Shown here: positions 8,600 through 17,747 of the stretch, one piece after another
Position numbering within the stretch: position 1 is the stretch's first letter
Layout of the letters: each line of letters starts with the position of its first letter
Assembly: GCF_003751305.1 (NCBI RefSeq)
Contig: NZ_RJKV01000001.1
Coordinates: 1,283,586-1,347,585 of the forward strand
Direction: 5' to 3'
DNA: 64,000 nt
Source: Stenotrophomonas rhizophila
GTDB taxonomy: Bacteria > Pseudomonadota > Gammaproteobacteria > Xanthomonadales > Xanthomonadaceae
Position numbers and translations under genes: made by a program
Notes under the pieces: model-generated
Databases searched by the model: none
Told to the model about the DNA's origin: nothing
Seen by the model: the letters and a program-made list of their open reading frames with translations, nothing else

Positions 8600-9600
8600 A
8601 GCATGGCCTCCGCATTGCCACCAATGGTGACGGTGCCTTCATCGGCCATGCGCTTGACGATCGCCAGGATCTCGCGCTGCGCCACTTCCACATCCGACAG
8701 GCGCACCGGACCACGGGCTTCCATGTCTTCCAGCAGGATCTCGGCCGCACGCTGGGACATGTTGCGGGTGATCTTGTCGCGCACCTTGATGTCGGCGCCG
8801 CGCAGGGCCAGGCCCAGGCGCTCGCCGCTGACTTCGCGCAGCACCAGCTGCAGTTCGCGGTCGTCCAGATCCACCAGATCGTCGAACACGAACATCAGGT
8901 CCTGGATGCGGCCGCTGAGCGGCGCATCGATGCGCGCGATCTCGCCCAGGATCGCCTGGTCCTGGCCACTGTCCATGAAGTTCAGGATGTTGGCCGCGCA
9001 CTGCACGCCGCCGATGTTGGAGGACTTCAGGTTCTGGTTGCCGGCGAACTGGCGCTCCATGATCTCGTTGAGCTCATTGAGCGCGTTCGGCGGAATGCCA
9101 TCCAGGGTCGCGATGCGCAGCAGCACATCCACGCGGGTACGCTCGGGCAGCAGCTTGAGCGCGTCGGCGGCCTGGTCGGTTTCCAGATGAGCCATCACGA
9201 TGGCGATGATCTGCGGGTGCTCGTTGCGGACCAGATCGGCGACGGCGCGCGGATCCATCCACTTCAGGGCATCCAGGCCGGTGGTGTTGCGGCCGAGCAG
9301 GATCCGGTCGATCAGGTTGCCGGCCTTCTCCGTGCCCAGCGCCTGCACCAGCATGTTGCGGATGTAGTCGTCCGAGCCCACGCCCAGCGAGGTCTTGGAC
9401 CCCAGTTCGGCACCGAACTGGTCCATGACCCGCTCGACCTGTTCGCGGGTGATGTCGGTCATGGTCGCCATGGCGATGCCGATCTTCTGCACTTCCTTGG
9501 GTTCCATGTGGCGCAGCACTTCGGCCGCATCCAGTTCACCCAGCGACAGCAGCAGCACGGCAGCGCGTTGAACGCCGGTCAAGGGCACGTTCTCAGTCAT
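8596..9600 (-). CDS. fliG: Flagellar motor switch protein FliG
   Basis: Rotor protein that contacts both the MS ring and the stator. It has 334 residues with the three FliG domains: N-terminal FliF-binding (1 to about 100), middle armadillo domain with the EHPQ motif (NEHPQIIAIVMAHL near 128-141), and C-terminal charged torque helix (about residues 280-300, D.RELQ.VLREV...). The ATG at 9600 is eight bases inside the end of fliF. In the fliE-F-G-H-I-J-K operon. Confidence 0.97.
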   Translation of the reverse strand: MTENVPLTGVQRAAVLLLSLGELDAAEVLRHMEPKEVQKIGIAMATMTDITREQVERVMDQFGAELGSKTSLGVGSDDYIRNMLVQALGTEKAGNLIDRILLGRNTTGLDALKWMDPRAVADLVRNEHPQIIAIVMAHLETDQAADALKLLPERTRVDVLLRIATLDGIPPNALNELNEIMERQFAGNQNLKSSNIGGVQCAANILNFMDSGQDQAILGEIARIDAPLSGRIQDLMFVFDDLVDLDDRELQLVLREVSGERLGLALRGADIKVRDKITRNMSQRAAEILLEDMEARGPVRLSDVEVAQREILAIVKRMADEGTVTIGGNAEAML

Positions 9601-11233
9601 TGGCCACCCACCCCTTGACCACCTGGGCCACGCGCTTGGAATCGGTCTTTACAGCTTCACGCGCCATGCGCAGTCGTTCCTCGTAAGAGTCCACCGGCAG
9701 CGCCAGGGGTTCATGTCCAGCCGCGTTCAGGCGTTCGCTGCCGATGGCGGGCAAACCCTCGTCATCGTCGACCAGCTGCACGTCGGCCGTGTGGGGTTCC
9801 AGCTCTTCTTCCTTGCCCTTGTTCTGGCCGGTGATCGAGCGCAGCGCCGGGCGCAGCACACCAAACACCAGGGCCAGCACCACGATCGCGCCGAGCAGCA
9901 GACGCAGTGCGTCCTGGACCTGCGGCAGCTCCCACCACTTCGGGCCTTCGACCGGGGTGACTTCCCGCACGAACGGGGCATTCATCACCGAGACCGTGTC
10001 GCCACGCTCGGCATCGAAGCCGACCGCCTGTTTGACCAGCGCTTCGACGCGGGTGAGTTCGGCAGCGGAGAGGGCCTGGTCGGCCATCTTGCCGTTGGCA
10101 CCGGCGCGCGGCACGTTGTCCACCAGCACCGCCACCGAGACGCGCTTGATGCGACCGGCCGGCTGGCGGGTGTGCTGCAGGGTGCGGTCCAGCTCGTAGT
10201 TGCGGGTCGCGTTCTTGGAGCTTTCCGTCGGTGCCTGCGCGGTGGCCGGTGCGGCAGCGGGGCCGGGCGGGGTATTGCTGGCGGCACCAGGCACGCCCTG
10301 CGGGCCGGGCACGTTGGTGCTGTTTTCGCTCATCTGCTCGCTGCGCAGCTTCTGCGGCTCGCCGTTATAGAGCTCACGGGCCTCCTCGATCACCGAGAAG
10401 TCCATGTCCACGCTCACTTCCGGGTTGACGCGGCCGGGGCCGGTCATCGGCTCGAGCAGCTCGCGGATGCGCTGGTTGAACGAGGTTTCCTGGCGGCGCA
10501 CCTGCTCGAACTGCGCGGCATTCATCGCCGCCTCGCTGTTCGGGTCGGAGACGCTGAGCATGCGACCGCTCTGGTCGACCACGGTCACCCGTTCCGGGGC
10601 GAGGTCGGGAATGCTGGCAGCGACCATGTGCACGATCGCATCGATCTGGCCGCGCTCCAGTTGCTGGCCGCCGCGCAGCTCCAGCACTACCGAGGCGCTG
10701 GCGACATCGCGCTGGCGGGTGAAGGCGCTGGGCTTGGGAATGGCCAGGTGCACGCGCGAATCGCGGACCGGGCGCAGCGTATTGATGGTGCGCGAGAGTT
10801 CGGTTTCCAGCGAGTGCTGGTAGCGGGCGTTCTCCATGAACTGGCTGACGCCGAAGCCGGGGTCACGCTCCATCAGCTCAAAGCCCAGACGACCGCTGTC
10901 GGTCAGCCCGGAGCTGGCCAGCTTGAGGCGGGCATCGTGCAGGTTCTTTTCCGGCACGGTGATGCCACCGGTGGCCTGGTCCAGTTCAAACGGAATCTGC
11001 GCGGCGCGCAGCAGGTCGGTGGCTTCGGCCGTGGCCTTCTGGTCCAGCCCGGTGTACAGCGGCACCATGCCGGGCTTCTGCGACCAGAAGAACACGAACA
11101 GGCCTGCCGCCACAGCCACGGCGATCATCGCCATCAGGCCGAGCCGACGGGTGATCTGCAGGCTTTGCAGCCGGTCGAACCACTGCCCAGCCTTTTCGGT
11201 GTTCAGCGATTCTTTGGAGAGCGACAGGGCCAT
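9593..11233 (-). CDS. fliF: Flagellar MS-ring protein FliF
   Basis: Forms the MS ring in the inner membrane, the platform for rod, C-ring and export gate. It has 546 residues: a first transmembrane helix (about residues 30-50), YscJ/FliF ring-building domains with GFELMERDPGFGVSQF and VHLAIPKPSAF, a Pro/Ala-rich linker (about 320-365), and a second transmembrane helix (about 440-462). A C-terminal tail ends in the FliG-binding segment VAQVVKGWVAND. The ATG at 11233 is 12 bases after the fliE stop. Confidence 0.97.
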   Translation of the reverse strand: MALSLSKESLNTEKAGQWFDRLQSLQITRRLGLMAMIAVAVAAGLFVFFWSQKPGMVPLYTGLDQKATAEATDLLRAAQIPFELDQATGGITVPEKNLHDARLKLASSGLTDSGRLGFELMERDPGFGVSQFMENARYQHSLETELSRTINTLRPVRDSRVHLAIPKPSAFTRQRDVASASVVLELRGGQQLERGQIDAIVHMVAASIPDLAPERVTVVDQSGRMLSVSDPNSEAAMNAAQFEQVRRQETSFNQRIRELLEPMTGPGRVNPEVSVDMDFSVIEEARELYNGEPQKLRSEQMSENSTNVPGPQGVPGAASNTPPGPAAAPATAQAPTESSKNATRNYELDRTLQHTRQPAGRIKRVSVAVLVDNVPRAGANGKMADQALSAAELTRVEALVKQAVGFDAERGDTVSVMNAPFVREVTPVEGPKWWELPQVQDALRLLLGAIVVLALVFGVLRPALRSITGQNKGKEEELEPHTADVQLVDDDEGLPAIGSERLNAAGHEPLALPVDSYEERLRMAREAVKTDSKRVAQVVKGWVAND

Positions 11234-11245
11234 GCGTTTCTATCC

Positions 11246-11608
11246 TTACAGCGGCATGTTCATCACGTCCTGGTAAGCCTGGACGAGACGGTTACGGACT
11301 TCCACGGTGGCGCGGAAGGCGATCTGGGACTGCTGCGAGGCGACCATGACCTTGGCCAGGTCCGCACCGGGTTCACCCAGTTCGAAGGACTTGGCCAGGG
11401 CGCCGGATTTCTGTTGCGCATCGTTGACGCCGGCGATGGCGCCACGCAGGGTTTCGGTGAAGCTGGGGCCCTGGATCTCCTGGGGGGATACCAGGCCCTG
11501 GATGGCATTGCTGCGCGGCATCTCCGTCAGCGGGCTGACGGCAGGCTGCCCAATCTGGGTCTGGAAGGTGCGGATCTGAGAAAGGATCGAGGTGACGGAG
11601 TGCGACAT
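11246..11608 (-). CDS. fliE: Flagellar hook-basal body complex protein FliE
   Basis: Junction protein between the MS ring and the proximal rod, and the first substrate exported. The start is the ATG at 11608, giving 120 residues; open frame continues upstream, but that part is promoter and intergenic DNA. The C-terminal half carries the family signature, including FTETLRGAIAGVN and VMVASQQSQIAFRATVEVRN. First gene of fliE-F-G-H-I-J-K, driven by the sigma-54 element at 11652-11667. Confidence 0.95.
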   Translation of the reverse strand: MSHSVTSILSQIRTFQTQIGQPAVSPLTEMPRSNAIQGLVSPQEIQGPSFTETLRGAIAGVNDAQQKSGALAKSFELGEPGADLAKVMVASQQSQIAFRATVEVRNRLVQAYQDVMNMPL

Positions 11609-11651
11609 CTGGAACGTTCCGAAGCAGGGGATGGGTTTCGAGTGAATACGT

Positions 11652-11667
11652 TGCAAGTGCCGTGCCG
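11652..11667 (-). promoter_or_regulatory. Sigma-54 promoter of the fliE operon
   Basis: The minus-strand sequence CGGCACGGCACTTGCA matches TGGCACG-N4-TTGCA at all but the first base, with the invariant GG and GC ten bases apart. It lies 44 bases upstream of the fliE ATG and is placed to drive fliE-F-G-H-I-J-K through FleQ and RpoN. Confidence 0.85.
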
Positions 11668-11869
11668 AAAGTGATGAGCGATTCAGTTTCGTAACGGTGG
11701 CGGGGGTTTGCGGGGTCAGCGGCTCCGGCGGGGGTGGCCGTGGTGTACGTGAGGTGCGGCTGCGTGACCCAGTGACGGTTTGACGCGCTGACGTGCCGGA
11801 GAGTCGACGCCGGAAAACCGGCGGAGGGTGCTCTGATCCTTCGAGGCGGAGACCGGCGGGTCGGTCGGG

Positions 11870-11969
11870 CGGTGGGCCACGATGCCCTTGCCGGCGAATG
11901 TCCCCCGGCGCCGGCCTGCGGCCGACCCCTCCTCCCTTATTTCGCCCACAAGGGCATCGCGACCCACCG
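11870..11969. repeat. Long imperfect inverted repeat between fliE and fleQ
   Basis: Arms at 11870-11898 and 11941-11969 are reverse complements at 25 of 29 positions. They flank a GC-rich centre containing a GGCC-TGC-GGCC mini-hairpin. The roughly 100-base structure lies in the otherwise gene-free interval 11668-12004, between the fleQ terminator and the fliE promoter. No transposase or coding sequence accompanies it. It resembles a BIME- or MITE-like chromosomal repeat. The rest of the interval (11668-11869) shows nothing recognisable. Confidence 0.7.
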
Positions 11970-12004
11970 TATCGAGGCTGCTGGCGGCCACCCGTCAGAT
12001 CCAC

Positions 12005-12031
12005 AAAAAAGCCCGGGACATGCCCGGGCTT
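12005..12031 (-). terminator. Rho-independent terminator after fleQ
   Basis: On the minus strand a nine-base-pair stem (AAGCCCGGG/CCCGGGCTT) is followed by six U residues, 24 bases beyond the fleQ stop codon. It should end the rpoN2-vemR-fleQ transcript before the fliE promoter. Confidence 0.9.
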
Positions 12032-12054
12032 CTGGTTTCCTTGTGGCGTTCTGC

Positions 12055-13543
<1,489 letters not shown>

Positions 13544-13551
<8 letters not shown>

Positions 13552-13933
13552 GGCCTGGTTCCTTCAGGCCTTCCAGGATCGGCATCACTTCCTGGATGTA
13601 GGAGAGCTTGCTGACGAAGTTGTCCGCCCCGGCGCGCAGGGCGTGCTCGCGGTGTTCAGCATCATCGAAATGGCTGGCGATCACGATATACGGCGCGTCA
13701 TCCTGCGATTTGATCAGGCGCGTCGCCTGCAGGCCGCCCATTTCCGGCATGGCCAGATCCATCAGCACCACCTGCGGGCGCAGCGACTCGGAGCGTTCGA
13801 TCGCTTCCAGGCCATTGGCAGCGCTGCCGATGACATCGAGCCAATCGACCTTGCGGAAGTGGCGCATCGCAGCGTTGATGAAACCCTCGTGGTCGTCGAC
13901 CAGCAGCACGGTGAGCTTGTTCATGTCGTCCAT
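13544..13933 (-). CDS. vemR: Single-domain response regulator VemR
   Basis: Stand-alone receiver of 129 residues. It has the acidic pair in LLVDDH, the phospho-acceptor Asp in [13 protein letters not shown] and the conserved Lys in FVSKLSY; there is no output domain. In Xanthomonas campestris a protein of this type encoded between rpoN2 and fleQ (VemR) controls virulence and motility by acting on FleQ. The same gene position here supports the name. The start is ATG at 13933; an in-frame ATG at 13924 is equally plausible. The stop lies inside fleQ, suggesting coupled translation. Confidence 0.88.
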
Positions 13934-13938
13934 TTCCT

Positions 13939-15348
13939 TCAGCCCACCCGGGCCAATTGCGGTGTGCTGGCATGGCTGCGGCGGCGTTCGCGCGCCGGAG
14001 CGATGTCCAGTTGTTCGCGGTATTTTGCAACGGTCCGGCGGGCAATGTTCACCCCCTGGCGCGAAAGCAGGCCGGCGATGGCCTCATCGGCCAGCGGGCG
14101 GGCCGCCGGCTCGGACTCGATCAGGCGACGCACCATGGCTTTGACCGCCTGGCCGGAGACGCTCGCACCTTCCAGGCGCACGGCGAAGAAGTGCTTCAGT
14201 TCCAGCGTGCCGCGCGGCGTCTGCAGATATTTGCCGGTGGTGATGCGCGAGACGGTCGACTCGTGCATGCCGATCTCATCGGCTACTTCCTTCAGGGTGA
14301 GCGGCGCCATCGCCTCCTCGCCACGGGTCAGGAAGCCGGACTGCCGTTCGATGATCACCCGCGCGGTGCGCAGCAGGGTGTCATAGCGCATCGACAGGCC
14401 ACGGGTCAGCCAGCGGGCTTCCTGCAGCATGTCGCGCAGTGGCTGCGCCGCTTCGCTGGTCTCGGCCAGGGCCTGTTCGTAATGCGGGTTGATGCTCAGG
14501 CGGCGGCTGGTGGCCGGGTTCAGCGCGACGCGCCACTGGCCATCGGCATGCCAGGCGACCACGTCGGGGATCACCACACCATTGGTATCGGGCAGCAGGC
14601 TCTCACCCGGGCGCGGCTGCAGCGACAGGATCAGGCGGACGGCTTCGTGGATGTCGGCGACTTCGGCATCCAGCTGCTGGGCGAGCGCGGCGTAGTCATG
14701 CGTGGCCAGCGCGGCCAGCCCATCGTCTAGCACGCGCTGGGCCAAGTGACGGGCCGGCACGCGGCCGGGCAGGGTGCGCAGCTGCACGCTCAGGCATTCG
14801 TGCAGGTTCTGGGCGGCCAGGCCAGCCGGGTCGCCGTGCAGAATGCGCTGCCGGACTGCTTCCACGCCGGCGGCATCCACGTCGCAATGCGCGCTGGCGA
14901 GCAGGGTCAGCTGCGCCAGCGGGGCATCGAGATAACCGGTGTCATCGCAGTGTTCCAGCCAGAAACCGGCGACGGCCAGTTCGCGATCGTCCAGTTCCAT
15001 CGCCAGGCGCTGCAGGACGCGCAGCTGCGGGTCGGTGGATTCGCCGGCGGCGACGCGCTGCATGCGGTCATCATCGCCGTCCTGCCAACCAGCACCGGCC
15101 ACGTCCCACATGGTGCTCTCGGGCAGCTCGTCGAAGGCGGCCACGTCCTGGGCCGTGACGGCCTCGGCGGTGTCGGCAGCGACGGGCTCGGGGGCCTCTT
15201 CGATCTCCAGCAGCGGGTTTGTTTCCAATGCGCGGCGGATTTCCAGCTCCAGCTGCATGCCATCGAGCTGCAACAGACGGATCGACTGCAGCAGTTGCGG
15301 CGTGAGGTGAAGCTGCTGACCCATCTGGGTCGACATGGAGGCTTTCAA
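13939..15348 (-). CDS. rpoN: RNA polymerase sigma-54 factor (flagellar-locus copy, RpoN2 type)
   Basis: Alternative sigma factor for -24/-12 promoters. The N-terminal activator-interacting region has GQQLHLTPQLLQSIRLLQL. A core-binding region, a C-terminal helix-turn-helix and the RpoN box ARRTVAKYR follow. I place the start at TTG 15348 (about 469 residues), because the homologous region begins there and GGGGAAA precedes it. ATG 15336 is the alternative. The frame stays open to an ATG at 15450, but the extra 34 residues do not look like RpoN. In xanthomonads a second rpoN usually sits near ptsN, so this would be the flagellar paralogue (inference). Confidence 0.92.
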   Translation of the reverse strand: MKASMSTQMGQQLHLTPQLLQSIRLLQLDGMQLELEIRRALETNPLLEIEEAPEPVAADTAEAVTAQDVAAFDELPESTMWDVAGAGWQDGDDDRMQRVAAGESTDPQLRVLQRLAMELDDRELAVAGFWLEHCDDTGYLDAPLAQLTLLASAHCDVDAAGVEAVRQRILHGDPAGLAAQNLHECLSVQLRTLPGRVPARHLAQRVLDDGLAALATHDYAALAQQLDAEVADIHEAVRLILSLQPRPGESLLPDTNGVVIPDVVAWHADGQWRVALNPATSRRLSINPHYEQALAETSEAAQPLRDMLQEARWLTRGLSMRYDTLLRTARVIIERQSGFLTRGEEAMAPLTLKEVADEIGMHESTVSRITTGKYLQTPRGTLELKHFFAVRLEGASVSGQAVKAMVRRLIESEPAARPLADEAIAGLLSRQGVNIARRTVAKYREQLDIAPARERRRSHASTPQLARVG

Positions 15349-15611
15349 GGCGTTTCCCCGATCACGCCGAGTCCCCGGCGCGTTATGGAACACATCTTGC
15401 TTCTGTTCCGGTGGCACCGGAATCAGGGGGTTCCTGAGCGGGGTCGTCAAATCCCCGACACCATGTAGGGAAAACCACTACACCGACACGTCATTTTGAC
15501 GCATTTGCTGGTGCAGCCCCCCATGGCAGCGGCCTGGCGGCCGTGTGCCGCATCAGAATCCTGACGTGGGAGCCAGTCCGTGGCCGAAAAGCGCCACCGA
15601 ACCGTCGCCGA

Positions 15612-16244
15612 TCATTCCAGCTCGTGCTGGTGGCGCGCGGCGAGCAGCACCAGATCGGTGGCGCGGCGGCAGCCCAGCGACTCCATCATGCGGGCACGGT
15701 GGGTCTCCACCGTCTTGACGCTGATGCCCAGGTCGGCGGCGATTTCCTTGTTGCTCTCGCCTTTCCCGATCTGGCGCAGGATCTCGCGCTGACGCGGCGA
15801 CAGGGCCGCCACACCCACCGGCTTCTCCTTGCCGAGCATCGGCGCCAGCATCTTTGCCGAGATCTGCGGGCTCAGGAACACCTGGCCGGCATGGGCGGCG
15901 CGCAGGGCCAGTTCCAGTTCCTGGGGGGCGGCATCCTTGACCACGAAGCCGACGGCGCCACGGTCGAGTGCATCGCGCACATGCACGGCGTCATCGTGCA
16001 TGGTCATCATCACCACGCGTGAGCCGGGGGTACGCAGCAGAATGTCGCTCAGCGCTTCCAGCCCGGTACGGCCGGGCAGGGAGAGGTCCATCAGCACCAC
16101 GTCCGGCGCATGCTGCAAGCTCAGCTGCAGGGCCTGCTCGGCATTGCTCGCCTCGGCGACGACGTCCACGTCGGTGAAGCCCTGCAGGAGGCGGCTGAGG
16201 CCGGCACGGACCAGGGTGTGATCGTCGACAATGAGTACGCGCAC
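15612..16244 (-). CDS. NarL/FixJ-family response regulator within the flagellar locus
   Basis: Two-domain DNA-binding response regulator of 210 residues. The receiver (1 to about 118) has VDDH, the phospho-acceptor Asp in VVLMDLSLPG and Lys in FVVKDAA. The LuxR-type helix-turn-helix (about 145-205) has LSPRQREILRQIGKGESNKEI and ISVKTVETHRARMM. The start is GTG at 16244. No histidine kinase is adjacent. A HisKA_3-type kinase, the usual partner class for NarL regulators, is encoded at 41591-43696, but that pairing is only a guess. About 260 bases separate it from rpoN2 downstream. Confidence 0.88.
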   Translation of the reverse strand: MRVLIVDDHTLVRAGLSRLLQGFTDVDVVAEASNAEQALQLSLQHAPDVVLMDLSLPGRTGLEALSDILLRTPGSRVVMMTMHDDAVHVRDALDRGAVGFVVKDAAPQELELALRAAHAGQVFLSPQISAKMLAPMLGKEKPVGVAALSPRQREILRQIGKGESNKEIAADLGISVKTVETHRARMMESLGCRRATDLVLLAARHQHELE

Positions 16245-16331
16245 AGGCTACTAGGGGAGCGGGGAGGCGGTAACCTTAACGGAGTGGCGGGCCAGCGCCA
16301 AGCCGACTGGGTCACAGTCGGTACCGTATGG

Positions 16332-16913
16332 TCAGCGCAGACGCCGCGCTTCGGCAATCTGGCGGCGATGCAGGCGGAACAAATGCCGCTCCAGTGCCAT
16401 TTCCAGCGCGTCGCTCAGGCCCTCGAAGCGCAGCCACAGATAATGCGCGCCCGCGCCATTGGCGGTCTCGGCCACGATCACCACGGGCAGGTCGATGTGG
16501 TCGGGCAGCCAATCGCAGGGCTGCAGCCGGATCACGCCCTGGCTGCCAGCCGCGGCGCCGGTACGCATGCCCTGTTCAATCCGGATACCCCGGCGGGACC
16601 AGCGCAGCGGACGCAGTGGCAGATCCTGGGCGCTCTGGCGGACCAGCCTGCCCAGCAGCACCATCACCAGGTCCAGCTTGGCTTCCAGGCGCTGCACCTG
16701 CAGCGTGGCGTCGCTGCGGTCATCGTGCCCGTCATCGCTGCGGGCATCTTCCACCAGGGCCACGCTGCGCAGCAGGGTTTCGGCGGTGCCCGGGCGGATC
16801 ACCGCGCTGCCGATGCGGAACTCGGCCGGCAGCGCCAGTTCGCAGCTCAGCGTCTCATCGAACAGCTCGCTTTCGGCGGGGTGATGGATCTCGCTGGCGC
16901 GAAGGTCGGTCAT
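16332..16913 (-). CDS. Divergent PilZ-type protein downstream of fliT
   Basis: A 193-residue cytoplasmic protein. The N-terminal part resembles a beta strand-rich domain; a heptad-like helix follows (about residues 70-92, LQVQRLEAKLDLVMVLLGRLV). A C-terminal segment contains RWSRRGIRIEQG where PilZ domains carry (D/N)xSxxG. The leading Asp/Asn is replaced by Arg and no clean RxxxR motif precedes it, so direct c-di-GMP binding is doubtful. Xanthomonads encode a PilZ protein beside fliS/vemR, which supports the assignment. It starts at ATG 16913, overlapping the fliT-like gene by four bases. A CCGACTG/CAGTCGG stem at 16303-16321 follows the stop. Confidence 0.6.
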   Translation of the reverse strand: MTDLRASEIHHPAESELFDETLSCELALPAEFRIGSAVIRPGTAETLLRSVALVEDARSDDGHDDRSDATLQVQRLEAKLDLVMVLLGRLVRQSAQDLPLRPLRWSRRGIRIEQGMRTGAAAGSQGVIRLQPCDWLPDHIDLPVVIVAETANGAGAHYLWLRFEGLSDALEMALERHLFRLHRRQIAEARRLR

Positions 16914-17206
16914 GACAAGGATTCTGCGGTCAGGTACGCATGCGCGGCGCGAAGTGACTGGCGGCCGTTGTGGAGATGCCGGCTGGCTTCTTCGCGCTGA
17001 CGCATCATGAACAGCATGATGCGCTGCTGGCGTGCCTGCAGCGAAGACAGGCCCGGGACGTCGAACAATGCCGACGGGCCGGCCAGGTAGGTGGTCTGGG
17101 CGGCATCGAGGGCATCCAGCTGCAGGCCGGCCTCATCGAAGTTCTCTTCCTGCAACGCCGTCTCCAGAGCGTCCAGACGGGCGTTGAGCGAGCCCAGCGA
17201 CGTCAT
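16910..17206 (-). CDS. fliT: Small helical protein, probable FliT-like flagellar chaperone
   Basis: A 98-residue, predominantly helical, Leu/Gln/Glu-rich product without signal peptide or membrane span. Length, predicted helical make-up and position directly after fliD-fliS match FliT, the cytoplasmic chaperone for the filament cap protein FliD. FliT sequences are poorly conserved, so the name rests mainly on synteny. The ATG at 17206 overlaps the fliS stop, and its own stop overlaps the pilZ-type gene. The three genes are therefore translationally coupled. Confidence 0.6.
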   Translation of the reverse strand: MTSLGSLNARLDALETALQEENFDEAGLQLDALDAAQTTYLAGPSALFDVPGLSSLQARQQRIMLFMMRQREEASRHLHNGRQSLRAAHAYLTAESLS

Positions 17207-17619
17207 GGGGTGGCCTGCTCAGCGTGGCGCTGCTGGTGCGGGATGGCATTCCAGGCCGCATCGATCTCGCCCAGCAGTTCCAGCGCCTCGGTCAGCGCGG
17301 CCGGATCGTTGTGCAGATTGGCTTCGGTCAGGCGCTGCATCACGTAGTCGTACAGCGAGGACAGATTGCCGGCGATCTCGCCACCCGCTTCATGGTCCAG
17401 CGAGCCGTTGAGGTGACCGACGATCGCACAGACCTCGCCGATCGCCTTGCCCTTGCGCGCCTGGTCGCCGCGTTCCAGGCAGGCCAGGGCGAGTCGAAGT
17501 CGTTCGCAGGCACCGGCGAGCAGCAGCGCGACCAGCTTGTGCGGGTCGGCATCGGTGATGGCGCTCTGTACGCCGACCTGGCGGTACTGCTCGGTGAATT
17601 GACGGTTGGAACCGTACAT
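17203..17619 (-). CDS. fliS: Flagellin export chaperone FliS
   Basis: Cytoplasmic chaperone that binds the C-terminus of newly made flagellin and prevents premature polymerisation. It has 138 residues from the ATG at 17619; a TTG one codon upstream would add a residue. The product is a helical bundle with the family N-terminus YGSN..F.EQYRQVGVQSAITDADPHKLV and the typical L..LYDYV..RL..AN segment. It lies 128 bases downstream of fliD on the same strand and just before fliT. Confidence 0.93.
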   Translation of the reverse strand: MYGSNRQFTEQYRQVGVQSAITDADPHKLVALLLAGACERLRLALACLERGDQARKGKAIGEVCAIVGHLNGSLDHEAGGEIAGNLSSLYDYVMQRLTEANLHNDPAALTEALELLGEIDAAWNAIPHQQRHAEQATP

Positions 17620-17701
17620 CAATCATGTCTCCTTCGTTCGGGGCCGCGAGGTTCGCGACATCGTCGGCACCGGGTGGAGCCTGCGGGGTGTCCTGCGTGT
17701 G

Positions 17702-17729
17702 GTATCGGCAGCGGACCGGTTCAACTTGA
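17702..17729 (-). promoter_or_regulatory. Possible sigma-28 promoter for fliS-fliT-pilZ
   Basis: On the minus strand TCAAGTTG is followed after 12 bases by GCCGATAC. The -10 matches the FliA consensus at seven of eight bases, but the spacer is one base longer than the usual 11. It sits 82 bases before the fliS start. Weak candidate; read-through from fliD is the alternative. Confidence 0.4.
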
Positions 17730-17747
17730 GTCCACTGCCGTGATCGA

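Noticed and set aside
9713..11674. A 653-codon plus-strand open frame opposite fliF and fliE
   Set aside because: Runs antisense to two certain flagellar genes and through the fliE start; no independent evidence of coding.
15349..15450. N-terminal extension of RpoN to the ATG at 15450
   Set aside because: The 34 additional residues do not resemble any RpoN region I; homology begins at the TTG at 15348.
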